The notes below the pieces were generated by a model that was given only the letters and a program-made list of their open reading frames with translations, did not search any database and was not told where the DNA came from. Shown here one piece after another: positions 27,214 to 42,869 of a stretch of DNA of 64,000 nucleotides. The position numbers were made by a program, and so were the translations under genes. This DNA comes from Antilocapra americana (lineage: Eukaryota > Chordata > Mammalia > Artiodactyla > Antilocapridae): contig ML661900.1 in assembly GCA_007570785.1 (NCBI GenBank), forward strand, positions 2,081,126-2,145,125, in the 5' to 3' direction. Position 1 is the stretch's first letter. Each line of letters opens with the position of its first letter.

Positions 27214-27559
27214 CAACCTGAACCACCTTCTTGTGCTGCAAAGCAAGGATGTGCCCTAAATAGTGACAGGGGCTGTCACGTGGCCACAGATCCCACTTGA
27301 AAGAGCCCCAATGACCAGATGAGTATCTGAGCATCGGGATAATCATACTGATGGGTTATAACCCACTGAATCAAATAAAAGCCCAGAATCCAGACTGATA
27401 TCAATAAATGGCATCAAGGCTTGGTGAGGAGTGGAATATGTCTATAGATTCCAAGTTCCTTCCCATAAAATGCTTATTAATTATGGATGGGATGTGAGCA
27501 GCTCTGCAGGGGGAGCCTGGCTGATGGCCCCGAGAAGGATCCAGTCAATGCCAGGCCAC

Positions 27560-28425
27560 CAGACTGGACACCATGAAAAGGATGCGTCATAAGCCAATCT
27601 GCTCTGACTGTGAGGAAATACAAACCCAGACCATGGACATCAAGATTGCTGGGGAAAATATCAACAACCTCAGATATGCAGATGATACCGCTCTAACGGC
27701 AGAAAGTGAAGGAGAACTAAAGTGCTTCTTGATGAGGGTGAAAGAGGAGAGTGAGAAAACTGGCTTAAAACTCAACATCCAAAAAACTAAGATCACAGCA
27801 TCTGATCCCATCACTTCATGGAAAATAGAGGAAGAAAAAAGTGCAAACAGGCAGATTTTATTTTCTTGGGCTCCAAAATCACTGGATAGTGACTGCAATG
27901 ACACAGTTAAAAGATGCTTGCTTCTTGGAAGAAAAGCTACGACAAACCTAGACAGCATATTAAAGCAGAGACATTATTTTGCTGCCAAAGGTCAAAGCTG
28001 TGGTTTTTCCAGTACTCATGTACAGATATGAGAGTTGGACCATAAAGAAGGCTGAGCACAGAAAAATTGGTGTTTTCAAACTGTGGTGCTAGAGAAGACT
28101 CTTGAGAGTCCCTTGGACATCAGGGAGATCAAACCAGTCAATCCTAAAGGAAATCAACTATATTCATTGGAAGGACTGATACTGAAGCTGAAGCTCCAAT
28201 ACTTTGGCCATTTGATGTGAAGAGCCGACTCACTGGAAAAGACCCTGATGCTGGGAAAGATTGAGGGCAGGAGGAAAAGTGGGTGACAGAGGATTGAATG
28301 GCATCACTGACTCAATGGACACGAGTTTGAGCAAACTCTGGGAGACAGCAAAGGACAGAGAAGCCTTGCATGCTGCAGTCCATGGGATCACAAAGAGTCA
28401 GACACGACTTAGTGACTAAGCAACA
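27560..28425 (+). mobile_element. BovB (RTE) LINE, 5'-truncated, sense
   Basis: Contains the BovB reverse transcriptase signature NINNLRYADDTALTAESE in an open segment (27573-28031), with the catalytic YADD at about 27675-27686, followed by frameshifted downstream ORF. The end (tgggatcacaaagagtcaga, acgacttagtgactaagc) is the BovB 3' terminus. BovB is a horizontally acquired retrotransposon abundant in ruminants. No intact ORF; stop and frameshift breaks make it inactive. Confidence 0.9.
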
Positions 28426-28855
28426 ATAAATGAACATTTTACACAATACCAGGCCTGTGACCTTCAAAACAGCCCAGGTCCTAAAAGTCAAGTACCCTGA
28501 GAAATGTTCCAAACTGAAGACAGACAGCTAAAGAGACACTACAGGTGAGTACAGCGCACCGTCCAGAGCTGGAACATTTGATTCCAAAGGCGCCGGTGGG
28601 GCAGCTGACACACGGTGGCCAGGGTCTTTGACTGTGATCACATGCGTCGGTGCATTAGTAATTCGATGAATTCCAGAGTCTGATGGTTACACAGGAGAAT
28701 GTATCACAGAAACGTAACCTTGCTCAGAGGAAATACACACAAAGTTCTACCAGGGTGATGGGATTGCAGGCTGATAATTTACTTTCAAATGGTCCAGAAG
28801 GAAAAAAAATTATTTATACTATACAACTTTTTTGTGAGCTTTTGGGTACTGCCAT
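28426..28855 (+). other. Intron, no element recognised
   Basis: Unassigned; small open frame at 28683-28880 has no recognisable feature. Confidence 0.5.
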
Positions 28856-28920
28856 TTTTTTAAGTATTAAAGTATATTGAATCAACAACAACAAAAAAAG
28901 AAAAAAGAAAAAAACTAGAG
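28856..28920. repeat. A-rich low-complexity tract
   Basis: Runs of A with scattered C/G (aacaacaacaaaaaaagaaa and aaaaaagaaaaaaac). Confidence 0.8.
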
Positions 28921-32269
<3,349 letters not shown>

Positions 32270-32434
32270 TGACAGTGGCGGGGAACAGAGGGGCCAGGAG
32301 GACAGGAGGTGGGTTGTGGAGCCCTCCCTTGAGAAGTGCATTTAGCAGTGATGGGTTTTGCCTAAAACTACCATATGCATGCAAAAAATACCATTGAAAA
32401 TAGCGCCATTTGCAGCAGCATTGATGGAATGGAT

Positions 32435-32790
32435 TTAGGTGATCATTATCATAGAAGATCATACTAAAAAGCTTAGATTATCATACTAAGTGAAGTAAGT
32501 CAGAGAAAGACATATGATATCACTTGTATGAGGAATGTAAAAAAAAAAAGATACAAATGAACTTATTTACAAAACAGAAACAGACTTACAGACATAGAAA
32601 ACAAACTTATGGTCACCAAAGGGAGAAGTGGGGAAGGATAAATTAGGGTACCCACACTACTATATATAACATAAACAACAAGGACCTACTGTATAGCACT
32701 ATACTCATTATTTTCTAATAACCTCTAAGGGAAAAGAATATGATAAAGAATATATATAACTGATCACTTTAAAATATGAAGAAATTAATA
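32435..32790 (+). mobile_element. L1 3' end, sense
   Basis: Sense L1 3' text like 4056-4630: cagagaaagacatatgatat, acttatttacaaaacagaaa, cttatggtcaccaaaggg, aaggacctactgtatagcac, aaaagaatatgataaagaat. Confidence 0.75.
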
Positions 32791-32899
32791 ATTTTGTCAC
32801 CCTTAACTAGCCTTTACTGTGTTTCCCTTCACTTGTACGCATATTTTATATGGGTGTAGTTAATCTCAGATGTAATTTTTAAAAGCTCCTCTAGCGCAG

Positions 32900-33115
32900 T
32901 CACCTAACTATGGCCTACTTTCTTTGTAAATAAAAGTTTTATTGGCACATAGCCACACTCATTCCAAGATATATTATCTGTGGCTACTGCTTTTGTACCC
33001 TATCAGCAGTTGAGAAGCAGCATCAGAAACTGTGTGGCATGCAGAAACTAAACTATTTACTAATGAGTACTTTATGAAAAATGTTCACCAGCCTCTGCTC
33101 TACAGTAGACTTTTG
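32900..33115 (-). mobile_element. hAT-Charlie-like remnant, weak
   Basis: Phrases tttgtaaataaaagttttat, tggcacatagccacactcat and ctacagtagacttttgaatc suggest the common hAT-Charlie repeat with 'fully related' text; strand and class are uncertain. Confidence 0.35.
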
Positions 33116-36100
33116 AATCAAAAGCTGGATATTTCCATTCAAGTGATTACATGGGAGTTTCCTGTCCTTTCAGTGCTGCAGAAAGTCTTACCAAGCTGGG
33201 CACACAGGCTGTGCACTGCGCAGTTCCAGCCACAGTTGTGTGGGGTCTGTCTTTAGTCAGCACATTATGTGTCTGTTGTGGAGATGGAGGGATTTTGTTT
33301 GAAATGGTAACTACTGATAGATGTGTGATTAACTGAGCAACGAAGGGGGAACTCTTCCTTTTTCACTTCTGTATTTGGTTAGACAGAGAACCCAGAGGGG
33401 ACTGAAGGAAGGAAAGGCTGAGTAATTTCAGGGTCCCTGCCATTGGATGTGGTCCCAGGAAATCTGTGTTGGCTCATCCCGTGGTGATGTGAGTCCAGAA
33501 GGAAGGGAAGCAGGGCTGCAGCTGGCTGAGGGGATATCACGTCCTTTTCCTGTGCTGTTTACAGATGTCTCACTTGAGCCATAGGAAGACATATTTTGTC
33601 ATTTAGGCCTTTTCCGTTGTCTCTCTGCACTTTGGCCAGTGAGAGCTGGCACCTCCCTCATGGCTTCTGGCTCTTCTCAAAGCTCACGGTAGCTCTTGGG
33701 AGACAAGAGGGCCCTTTCTCAGCCTCACCCTATTGGTAAGTGATTGAAAAGACCAAAAGCCTGTCACTTAAAAGTCAGATGTTAGCCATGCGTAGTAGGT
33801 CAGCAGCTCCTAACCTGGAAACTCAGGACTCTAGTCTTCTATTGAACTGTACAGAAAAAAATTAAAAACCATAAAAGAAAGATGAAATAATACAGCCATT
33901 ATATCAAGGTGTAACATTGCATAAACAGCATATTGTGTGTACATTTTGGAGAATTTGAATAAAATTGGCTGTGTTTAATTTCAAAATTAAAAAATGAGCC
34001 CTTTCTCAGGACTGAGGGTCCAACCCACTCCTCCGGTCTCGCAGAGACTCTCTGTGGTAAGGGGAAGTTCGTGGTCACAGGGCTGGCATCTCCAACCACT
34101 GAGCAGAGCCTTCAGAGCTGAGTCCCCCCCCTCACAGAAGGCACCGAGCTTTCTTTCAGGTCTTCCAGGTACTGCTTTTGGATGCTTTCCAAAAGTGAAA
34201 GCGAGTATGAAGGTGCCCATCAATAAAAGGACAAATGTGGAGGAGTTCCCACAGCTTAGCAGGGAGCATCACAGAGATATGGGTGGTCTCGCCTCTGGTC
34301 CCAGCGTGGTGCCTGAGGGGCTGTGTCGCGGGCGCCTACAGCCCCCGCTGCTGGCTCCCTCCTCGTAGCGGTGCGATCCCTGCCTCCACAGTCTGCTTGT
34401 GACCAGGGAGGCACACTGACCCATTCAGTTCTCACAGGCACTGCACGAGCAGAAGCACAGCACATGTAAGTGGCTCCCACTGGCTGGGTAACCGCTGCCG
34501 CACATCAGGCCCTCACACATTGGGAGAGAACACGGACCCTCTACAGACTCTGAGGCTTTAAGTATTGCTGCCAACACATCCTCTGTGCCACCCTCGCTAG
34601 TGCGTGCTGGTAGGAGAAACCATGTTTCCTTCTCCTGTTTGCCTCAAGTCCAGAGGTCCTACATGCCAGGGGCTGAGGGCCCATTCAGGGAAGCACCTGT
34701 TGCTTGCAGGTTTGAAGGACCCAAAGATGAAGGGTCCTTGCCTTGGGCCCTCACCACCTTGTAGGGAAGACAGGCAACCCCACCACGCCGCATTCCATAC
34801 AAGCCACATTCCGTACAAGGCCGTATATGCCCCAGACAGGTACCGGCTCCATTCAGCAGGGGAGTGATTATTCTAATTGGAAAGAATGGACAGATGGAGC
34901 TGAGCAAACGTTCTAATGCCAATACAGGGATGTGGCTGCCGTGTGGCTGGTGTGGCCCAGCAAGCACCTGTCATGGAGGCATGACGGCGTTGGGCCTGGG
35001 TGCTGCCATGTCCTCACTGTGTGGCCCGAGGCGTGCCACGTGCCCTCCCAGCCTGTCCCCTTCTCTGTTGTGCAGTAGCACCCACCTCCCTGGGAGTGAA
35101 CACCTTCGCCTCCCCTTGTTCATCCTCATCACCCTCACCCCATCCTCTGCCCTTTCTCTTCCACCCATTTTCCCATTGGTGTCTTTCTAATTTGACATGT
35201 TGAAGGACCTCACCATTTAGTTGTGAAGTGACCCCCAGGGGATAGTCCTTCCACACACTGAAGTTCTCAGTCACCCCTGGGAATGATACTACCTGTCCCA
35301 GAATTAGGCCTGTCCCCTGATCCATACATGTTCCTTCAAAGGTAAACCTAAAGGCCTCAATTGGCCCCCTTCCTCACCACCCAGTGTCTCCCTGAAAGGA
35401 TCTGCTGGGGGCAGGAGGAACAGAGCAGACACTGTCCAAGGAGCTATCACAAGGGGAAGTCTACCCCACAGTTCCTGTGGGATACTGTCCTACCTTCTGT
35501 CCTAACATCAGAGACTGCCAGCGGCTTTCCACAAATACCAGATCCTAGCAGTTCCACCATTGTTACCTAGTGGTTGAGGATGGTGGTGAGAAACTGAAAA
35601 AACATTAGGAATCTGCTTGGGGAACAGGCTTATCAGCATCCAAAATAAGATGACTCGGAATAGCATTGGGCTGCAAGGGTGGTTGCTGCTCTGCTTCTGT
35701 AACAGGGAGTCCTGAGGTAGGTGGTCCAGGGCTGGTGCATTAGCCCTAGACATCCTCAGGGACTCAGGCCCCAGCCTCTCCCTGTTCCACTATCCTTATC
35801 GTGTGATTTCAGCCTCGTGGGTATAGAATAGATGCTGTAGTACCAGGCATCACATCCACATCCCAGGCTGGGCCAAATGGCTCTTTTCTTGAAACTTAGT
35901 CATTTTGTTTGGGGAGAACACCTTCCTCCAGTACCTGTGCTGGCATCTTACTACATCTGAGCTCCACACTTGCAGTTTTCCAGCTGCAGAGTAACTTGAG
36001 AAATGAGTGCATCAGAGGAAGTAGGGGGTGAGGTGGTAGATGGGGGTTCACTGAGCCAGCTCTGAATCAGGGAGAAAACGTAATGTTTTCAGGCAGTTGC

Positions 36101-36720
36101 ATCTGGACTCTCCTCTTTATTTCACCAGCAATAACCACTTATCTAGGGAAGGGCAAAAGTGCAAAAAAAAAGGGGGGGGGGGTTCTTCACCAACTTGGGT
36201 CCTCATCTGGAAATAAACCACATAGGCTGTTAGGCTCTCAATCCCATAAAAAGCAGTGGTGTGTGAGGCTGTCAATGCTGTGCTCCTTAGGAGAAAATCC
36301 AGTTTAAGCGCAGGAAGAAAAGCAGCCCTCCTCCCAGGCCATGCACTGCCTGTGGATGTCAGGTTTGGGGCTGATGAGGTGAGGGTGGCACAAGCGCCAT
36401 GCATCCCACCCATGGCTGTGCCCCCATAGGAGGAGGGGCAGGGATGGGGTGGGTGGTCCTACTGAGAGCCAGAGCCAGACTTGGCTCCTGGAAACTGACT
36501 TGATGGCACATTCCTATGCCTCTGACATCTAAATACCACCAGGGAGTTTCACACTCAGAGGTTTTCTCTCCTAGAGCCCTGGGCTTATGCCAGGGCAACT
36601 CCCAAAGCAGTCAGGAGCCTTCTGATCCTGCTGAAGTGAGACCTCGGCCTGGTGAGGGGCTTCTCACTCCCTCCTTCTAGAAGGTCTCCAGCTCTGTACC
36701 TTTAGGCTGGGTTACAGACT
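33116..36720 (+). other. Intron, unique-looking, no element recognised
   Basis: Part of the 18.8-kb intron 32253-51099. Mostly unassigned. Contains an A9G11 homopolymer junction at 36163-36182. Overlapping open frames on both strands, none convincing. Confidence 0.5.
36163..36182. repeat. A9G11 homopolymer junction
   Basis: Nine A followed by eleven G. Likely a slippage-prone tract; length could be unreliable in the assembly. Confidence 0.85.
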
Positions 36721-36721
36721 C

Positions 36722-36729
36722 TGACGTCA
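36722..36729. promoter_or_regulatory. Consensus palindromic CRE (TGACGTCA), candidate enhancer element
   Basis: Full 8-bp cAMP response element inside the large intron. Full CREs with CpG are uncommon by chance (roughly one per 32 kb even with no CpG depletion), but a single site has little weight without chromatin or conservation data. Confidence 0.3.
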
Positions 36730-37490
36730 CCGCTCCTATATCACCCTAGCCTACGAGGACCAAGGATGCTCAGCGAGAGGAAAGGTAGTGAGGAAACCAT
36801 CCTCCTCCTTCCTGCCCTTCCCTGCCATGCCTCCCTCCATTCACAGGGCCCCCTGGTGATGGTTAGAGCCCCTTTGGCTGCAGATCACCAAAACCCAACT
36901 CCACATGGCTCAGGCAGTTAGGGGGCTGGTTCTCACACACACTCAACAGTGTGGGGCAGGCAGGCACTCTGGAGCAGGGGGGACATTCCAGGAGTGTCAG
37001 AGATGACCAGGTGACTCTGCCTCACCTGCAGCCTCCTCACCTTTTGTTCCAGACAAGCACCTGCAACCAGCCCCCAGCAGCAAGCAGGTCCTGTTTGACC
37101 CCAAACTCCCAGGTCTAAAAGGATTACCGGATCTGGGACAGGAAGTATACACAAAGATCCTAGTGTGTCAAGTCCTGGAAGAAGAAACAAGGCACATGTC
37201 ACAGACCATGGGGGTGATGTCGGGAGGGCTCCTGGGCTGATGGATGAGGCTCCTAAAGGCAAGATGGACAGTGAGGATCATCACTGGAAGGAGCGCTACC
37301 ACGATGAAGTTGCTTCAGTCCGTGACCTCATAATGACGTTCAGTTCTGCAGGAAGCTTGGGACCACGCGTGACCTTGGAGACTGGTAAATAGCAGGAAAG
37401 CATCAGACCAGATCCTGCATTCCCTTGGTGAATTGATGACAGGTCTTTGTCTGAGCTAAGGTACCCTGACTTATCATGAAGGGAGAAGCA
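36730..37490 (+). other. Intron, no element recognised
   Basis: Unassigned sequence between the candidate CRE and the MLT1 LTR. Confidence 0.5.
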
Positions 37491-37494
37491 ATCT

Positions 37495-37868
37495 CGGTAA
37501 GGTCTGCATTCATGTGTTGAAGTCCTATCCCCCAGGCCTCAGATTGTGACTGTATTTGGAGATGGGGTCTTCAGAGGGGTAATTAAAGAAAAATGAGGTG
37601 ATTAAGGAAGACCCTCATCCACTGTGGCTGTTGGTCTTATAAGAAGAGTAGATTAGGACAGAGATACACACGAAGAGAAAATCACAAGAGGACACAGAGA
37701 AGAGAGTCACCTGCAAGCCAAGGAAAGAGACCTCAGAAAGAAATGACTCTGCTGACACCTTGTCCTTAGCCTTCTGGGCTCTGGGCTGTTATTAATAAAT
37801 GGCTGCTGTTTAAGCCCCTCACTCTATCTTTTGTCGTCATGGCCACCCAAGCAAACCAATATAGACAG
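37495..37868 (+). mobile_element. MLT1 (ERVL-MaLR) LTR
   Basis: Typical MLT1 text: catgtgttgaagtcctatcc, gactgtatttggagatgggg, gtaattaaagaaaaatgagg, cttataagaagagtagatta, aaggaaagagacctcagaaa, gctgctgtttaagcccctca, then ggccacccaagcaaaccaat. A common old LTR. Confidence 0.8.
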
Positions 37869-40400
37869 AAAGAATACCTGGCTACTCAAGCCCTTGGGAA
37901 TGAATGAGAAACTGCCACGTTTCTCATTACATCTGGCTCAGCTCATCATTATCACCTTCTTGACCAGCGGATGCTACGTTCAGATCCATCAGTGGCCTGG
38001 TCAGTGTCTATGAGCTCTCTGCCCTCAGCAGCTCATGGGTGGGGATCCTGGGATCCACTGTAGCTGGTAGCGAATTTTTCTTTTCAAAGTAATATTCTGC
38101 AAGCTCTGTAGATTCACACCCCAGCAGATGTTTGGAACGTGGCTAGTCTTATAACTCTGCTCCAGGGGAAGGGATGATCCAACTGGGGAGGTTCAGCAGA
38201 ACAAAGAGCAGGCCCATCGGATGTGTGGTCAAGGGCCTGGAGAGCGTGCCATGGGCACAAGGCGCTCTGAGAGCTGGGGCTGGGACTGGGGACAGACAGC
38301 GGGCCCAAGGTCCGGGGGACAGGCTGAGGGCGAGCTCCAGCCCTCTTGTGTGTACCTGCACAGCTTGAACACGGGGAGGCTCATTCAGCAAATATCCACT
38401 GTGACAGCACACTCGTGATAGTGACAGTACTCGGACTAGTATGATTCCTCCCCTCCGGGGGTCAGCAAGGCTGCAGGCGTGGGTCTGAGCAAGGCGGAGC
38501 CTCTCCAGGTAACCTGGGCTCCAGAGGCAGAACAACCCCACACCACAGGTCATGAACTCTGTTTTCAATCTGTATTTTATGTACAGCTCACAGTTAAATG
38601 CCAGTCTATGTTTTATGATTTCCCAAACCAGATACAGTGGGGCATTTCATTTCCAATCTATTTGACCACAAACTGTGCTTTTTCTTATAGGATTGATTTA
38701 CAATAAACAGCACCCATTTCCTGTTAAGTAGAAATTGGTCTTGACAGGCTATGAATACTATTAAATGTTCCATTTGAATGGATTTTATAATATAATTTTG
38801 TTAATATAGCAGTCTAAAATGATAAGTTAACCTTTTTCTAATCAAATTGGCCCATCCGTGAACCTGTATGTAGAGGAACCACATACCACCCCACCTGTTA
38901 CTGGACATTATAAGAATCAGATGAGTTCACGGTAGCAAGAAGGCTTTAGAAATTCCTAGCAACCCTTTTGCAGTCAGCCACTTTCCAGGTTTGTGGTTTG
39001 CCACTGAAAGACGCACTCAGGAAGGGTGTGGAAAGCCAGCTTGCCTCTCCACATGGTCTGCAGGCACCCTCGCTGGACCGCGTGGTCAAGAGCCTCACTG
39101 GACCACTGGCCACATACCTCTACTGCTCCTGCCACAGCCTTGAGTGTGGCTCCCAGAGGTGTGGGCCACCCCGACAAAGGCCCTTCACTGTTGGAGAAGA
39201 GGAGGAGTCTCTGGGGGCATCCAGACTTTTAGCTCAGACCCTGCACCCCAGCGCCTGGGCACCAGACGAGGGGTGTCATCTTTGACATTGTTGGGTTTTG
39301 ACCCACAGACGTCTCAAACAGCCCCCACGTGGCCAGAAGCAGTGGGTGGAACTTCAAGGCTGTGAGTTCTGTCCTGGGCTTGCAGGGGGGTTTGAGTTCA
39401 GAGGGCTGGGTTTTGCTGATCAAACACCCAAGAGTCCAGTTGTTCACCGACACCTGCATCACCCCCAGGAGCATCAGCTCTGAAGGCCGAGGCTTAGTTC
39501 CAAAGGGATGCCAGCTGCGCTCAACTGCACTGAAGGAACTGGCCAAGGGTCCTTCACTAGGAACCTGGGCCTGGAGAGATGAGGGGGCAGGAGACATAGA
39601 CACAGCCTCCTTCAGACTCCCCACGGTGTCCAAGCCATAGAAAGAGAGTCCTCCAGCCACATCTCCCCAACTGCTGAGTCAGCCCAGCCCCCATCTCCCT
39701 TTGAAGCGCTATCTCTCCCCTCCAGGTGCCCCAGGCTACCTGTGGACCTGCAGGCTTCTGATGGGTGGTGTCAGAGCAGGACATGGCCTTCCTCAGTCCT
39801 CCTGCAGAAGAAGAGGGAGACAGAGCCCCAGGTGCCTGTCCCGCCCCCTGGACATGGGGAAGGAACCTCTTAGTCAGCCAGCGTGACAGCCTGTTTCTGC
39901 TCTCCAGGAAGCACCCCTCGTCAGTCACCATTCCCCAGGGTTGCGTCTAATGCATGAGAGAACCTGAGTCCAGAAAAAAATGGACAGCTTCCTGACAACC
40001 CAAATCCACTTAGAGAATTATCTCTGAGGACGTTTTTCTGGGGAAAGGGTCTATGGGAAAAAACACATCCTGACCAAAGCCCGGTGGGCTGCCTGGAGCA
40101 TGAGGCCACAGGCAGCTCCTCAAGCAGGAACTCGCCGTGTCCCTGGCATTCACGGAAGGGAAAGAGCTGCTGTTGCTGTGCACCTTGAGGTGTCATGAAG
40201 CAAATCCTCATAAAGCAAGTCTGATTTTTCCCAGAGGCACAAGGATGCAAGGTTCTTACCCAGCCAAGGGACTCTGCATCAGGCCCACTAGAGGTTGTTC
40301 TTGGGCTCTGATAGGCCAGAACCAAAGCCACAGTGGGATCGGGTACAGGGAGAGGAGAAGCATGACAAGGACCACCTTTCAAGGGCTCCTGTTCTTCATT
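37869..40400 (+). other. Intron, no element recognised
   Basis: About 2.5 kb of unassigned sequence with moderate GC and overlapping chance frames on both strands (for example 38968-39285, 39229-39660, 39557-39931). None shows a domain. Confidence 0.45.
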
Positions 40401-40404
40401 GCAG

Positions 40405-40465
40405 GGCTTCCCAGGAGGCACACTTGCCAATGCAAGAGACTCAAGAGACACGGGTTCAGTTCTTC
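40405..40465 (+). mobile_element. SINE head fragment
   Basis: gggcttcccaggaggcacac and agacacgggttcagttcttc match a tRNA-derived SINE head only; body absent. Confidence 0.5.
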
Positions 40466-40494
40466 ATTGACCAGATTTCTAGATGCCTTAAAGC

Positions 40495-40585
40495 CACATG
40501 TCCTGTCTTTCTCATCTTTGCATCTCCAGCACCAAGACACTGGGGAAGCAATTAACAAATGTTGAATGAATGAATGAACAAGATT
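40495..40585 (+). mobile_element. L2 LINE 3' end
   Basis: catctccagcaccaagacac, then aacaaatgttgaatgaatga and gaatgaac: the usual L2 terminus. Confidence 0.65.
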
Positions 40586-40659
40586 AGATGCTCACAGTCT
40601 ACTAATTTCAGATAAATTTTTTAAAAGGATGGGGAGGCAAGGTGACAACAGTAGTAAAA

Positions 40660-40860
40660 GGAAAAGTACACACTGTGGAGTAAGACAGACCTGCTTTTCA
40701 AATCACAGCTCGAGCTTTGGCCTGGGCAAGTCACTTACGTACCAGAGTTCACTTCCTCTTCTATAAAATTGGAGCAAGAACCCTGTAGCTGATGTAAGAC
40801 CTGTAAGTAATGAATGTAGAGCTCCTGACACAGTGCCTGGTATTGACGGAGAGTTAGACA
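40660..40860 (+). mobile_element. MIR SINE, sense
   Basis: MIR order is clear: agacagacctgcttttcaaa, ggcctgggcaagtcacttac, ttcacttcctcttctataaa, gtaatgaatgtagagctc, ctgacacagtgcctggtatt. Confidence 0.75.
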
Positions 40861-41769
40861 CAGAGATCCATGGAACAGAATAGGGAACTCAGAAATAACC
40901 CCACACAAATATACTGAGATGATTTTTGACAGAGAAGCAAAAGAATTCAACGGAGAATGGATAGTCTTTTCAAACAAATGGTGATGAAGCAATTGAAATC
41001 CATAAGAAAAAAAAGGAACCTAAACTCAAACCTCATTTATACAAAAATTAACTCAAAGTTGACCATATACTAAAAGTAAAATGTACAACTATGGACCTAG
41101 AGGTAGGTAAAGAGTTCTTATATATTGTCCTATTTGTTCTGTGTCTCTGGATCTGGAACTAATAGAACCACTAATCTGTTCTCCATCTCTAGAATTTTAT
41201 CATTTCAAGCATGCTGCAAAATGGGAATCACACAGAATGCAGTCATTTTGGATTGGCATAATCCAAAAAAGAAAAAATAAATTGGATCTCTACTGTGCAA
41301 AGATGGTGGGGAGAGGTGCGAAGGGACAGGAAGGAAGGAGGAAGAGAAGAAGGCAGGGAAGGAGGAAAGAAGGAAAAACAAGTTACAGACTGAGAGAAAA
41401 TATTTGAAAACCACATATCAACAAAGGATTTGCATCTAAAATATACAAAGAACTCTCAAAACTCAATAGCAAAAAAGAAAACCTTCCAAACCATCCAAAC
41501 AAATGGGAAAAGATACAAACAGACATTTTACCAAAGAGGAGAAATGGAAGACAAATGAGCCCATGAAAAGTTGGTCAATGTTAGAGCCACAAGATATCAC
41601 TACACAACTATCAGAATGACTGAAATCTTAAAAACTGACAACACCAAATACTGGGGAGGATGTAGAATAATTGGATTGCTCCCACACTGCTGGTGGGAAG
41701 GTAAAAATGGTTCAGTCACTCTGGAAAACAGTTTGGTGGCTTCTTATAAAACTAAACACCACTTATCAT
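40861..41769 (+). mobile_element. Ancient L1M, sense, left part
   Basis: Text tccatggaacagaataggga, aactcagaaataaccccaca, tgaaatcttaaaaactgaca, actggggaggatgtagaata, ctggaaaacagtttggtggc. Interrupted at 41770 by a SINE with a 10-bp duplication. A purine-rich gaagg tract lies at 41325-41380. Confidence 0.8.
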
Positions 41770-41981
41770 GCTGCTGCTGCTGCTTAGTCACTTTAAGTTG
41801 TGTCTGACTGTGTGACTATGGACAGCAGCCCACGGCTCCTCTGTCCTTGGGGTTCTCCAGGCAAGAGTACTAGAATGGGTTGCCATGCCTTCCTCCAGGA
41901 GATCTTCCCGACCCAGGGATGGAACTCCGGTCTCCTGCGTTGCAGGCAGATTCTTTACCACTGAGCCATCAGGGAAGCCCT
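41770..41981 (-). mobile_element. Bov-tA SINE, antisense, with perfect target duplication
   Basis: (GCT)n tail, aagttgtgtctgactgtgtg, agagtactagaatgggttgc, accactgagccatcaggga. Flanked by cacttatcat at 41760-41769 and 41982-41991. Confidence 0.9.
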
Positions 41982-42270
41982 CACTTATCATATGACCCAG
42001 CATTTGTAGTCCTGGACATTTATCCTAGAAAAATGAAATTATGTTCATCCAAAAGCCTGTACACAAAACTGCTTTATTTGTAATAGCAAAAAACTGGAAA
42101 CAACCCAAATGTCTTTCCTGGATGCATGGTTCAACATACTGTCTATATCACAGAATCCTACTCAACAATAAAACTGAATGACTGTGATTCATACAATTAC
42201 TTGAATGGACCTCAAGGGAATTATGCTGAAGGAAAAAAAGCAACAACAACCCCCCAAAGCCTGCATTCTT
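41982..42270 (+). mobile_element. Ancient L1M, sense, right part
   Basis: Continues after the SINE: atgacccagcatttgtagtc, ggacatttatcctagaaaaa, gtaatagcaaaaaactggaa, cctactcaacaataaaactg. Confidence 0.75.
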
Positions 42271-42319
42271 AGTTCTAAAGCAGTCTTGAAATATATAGAG
42301 ATGGAAAACATATTAGTGG

Positions 42320-42790
42320 TTCTGTTAGGGATTTCCAGAGAAACAGAACCTATGGGATACATATAGATACATATATAAGAGGAGATTTATTATAGGAATT
42401 GGTTCACATAATTATGGTGCCCAAGAAGTTCTACTGTCTGTCAACTGCAAGCTGTAGAACCAGAAAAGCCAGTGGTGTAATTCAGTCTGGTTCCAAATAT
42501 CCAAGAACCAGAAGCGCTGATGTCTGAGGGCAATAGAAAATCAATGTCCCGCTCAAATAAAGAAAGGCATTTCTTCTTTCCTTGGCTATTTTGTGCAATT
42601 TGAGCCCTCCGTGGAATGTATGATGCCAGCCCATGTAGGTGAGGGCAGTTTTCCTTATCCAGTCTACCAATTTAAATGCTAAATCTTTTCCAGGACTGCC
42701 TCCCAGACACACCCAGATGTTATGTTTACCAGCTCTCTGGCTATCCCTTGGTCCAGGCAAGTTGATGCATAAAATTAACCATCATGGTAG
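42320..42790. mobile_element. Old interspersed repeat, family uncertain
   Basis: Starts ttccagagaaacagaaccta and has agatttattataggaattgg and ttcacataattatggtgccc, ending gatgcataaaattaaccatc. This is a widespread mammalian repeat layout I recognise by text, but I cannot give its name with certainty. Confidence 0.5.
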
Positions 42791-42869
42791 TGGACAGGGA
42801 TTAAGGACCAACAGAGTTATTTAGAAGCATGCTGTTTAAATTCCAAAAGATGTATGTTCAAGATTCTCC

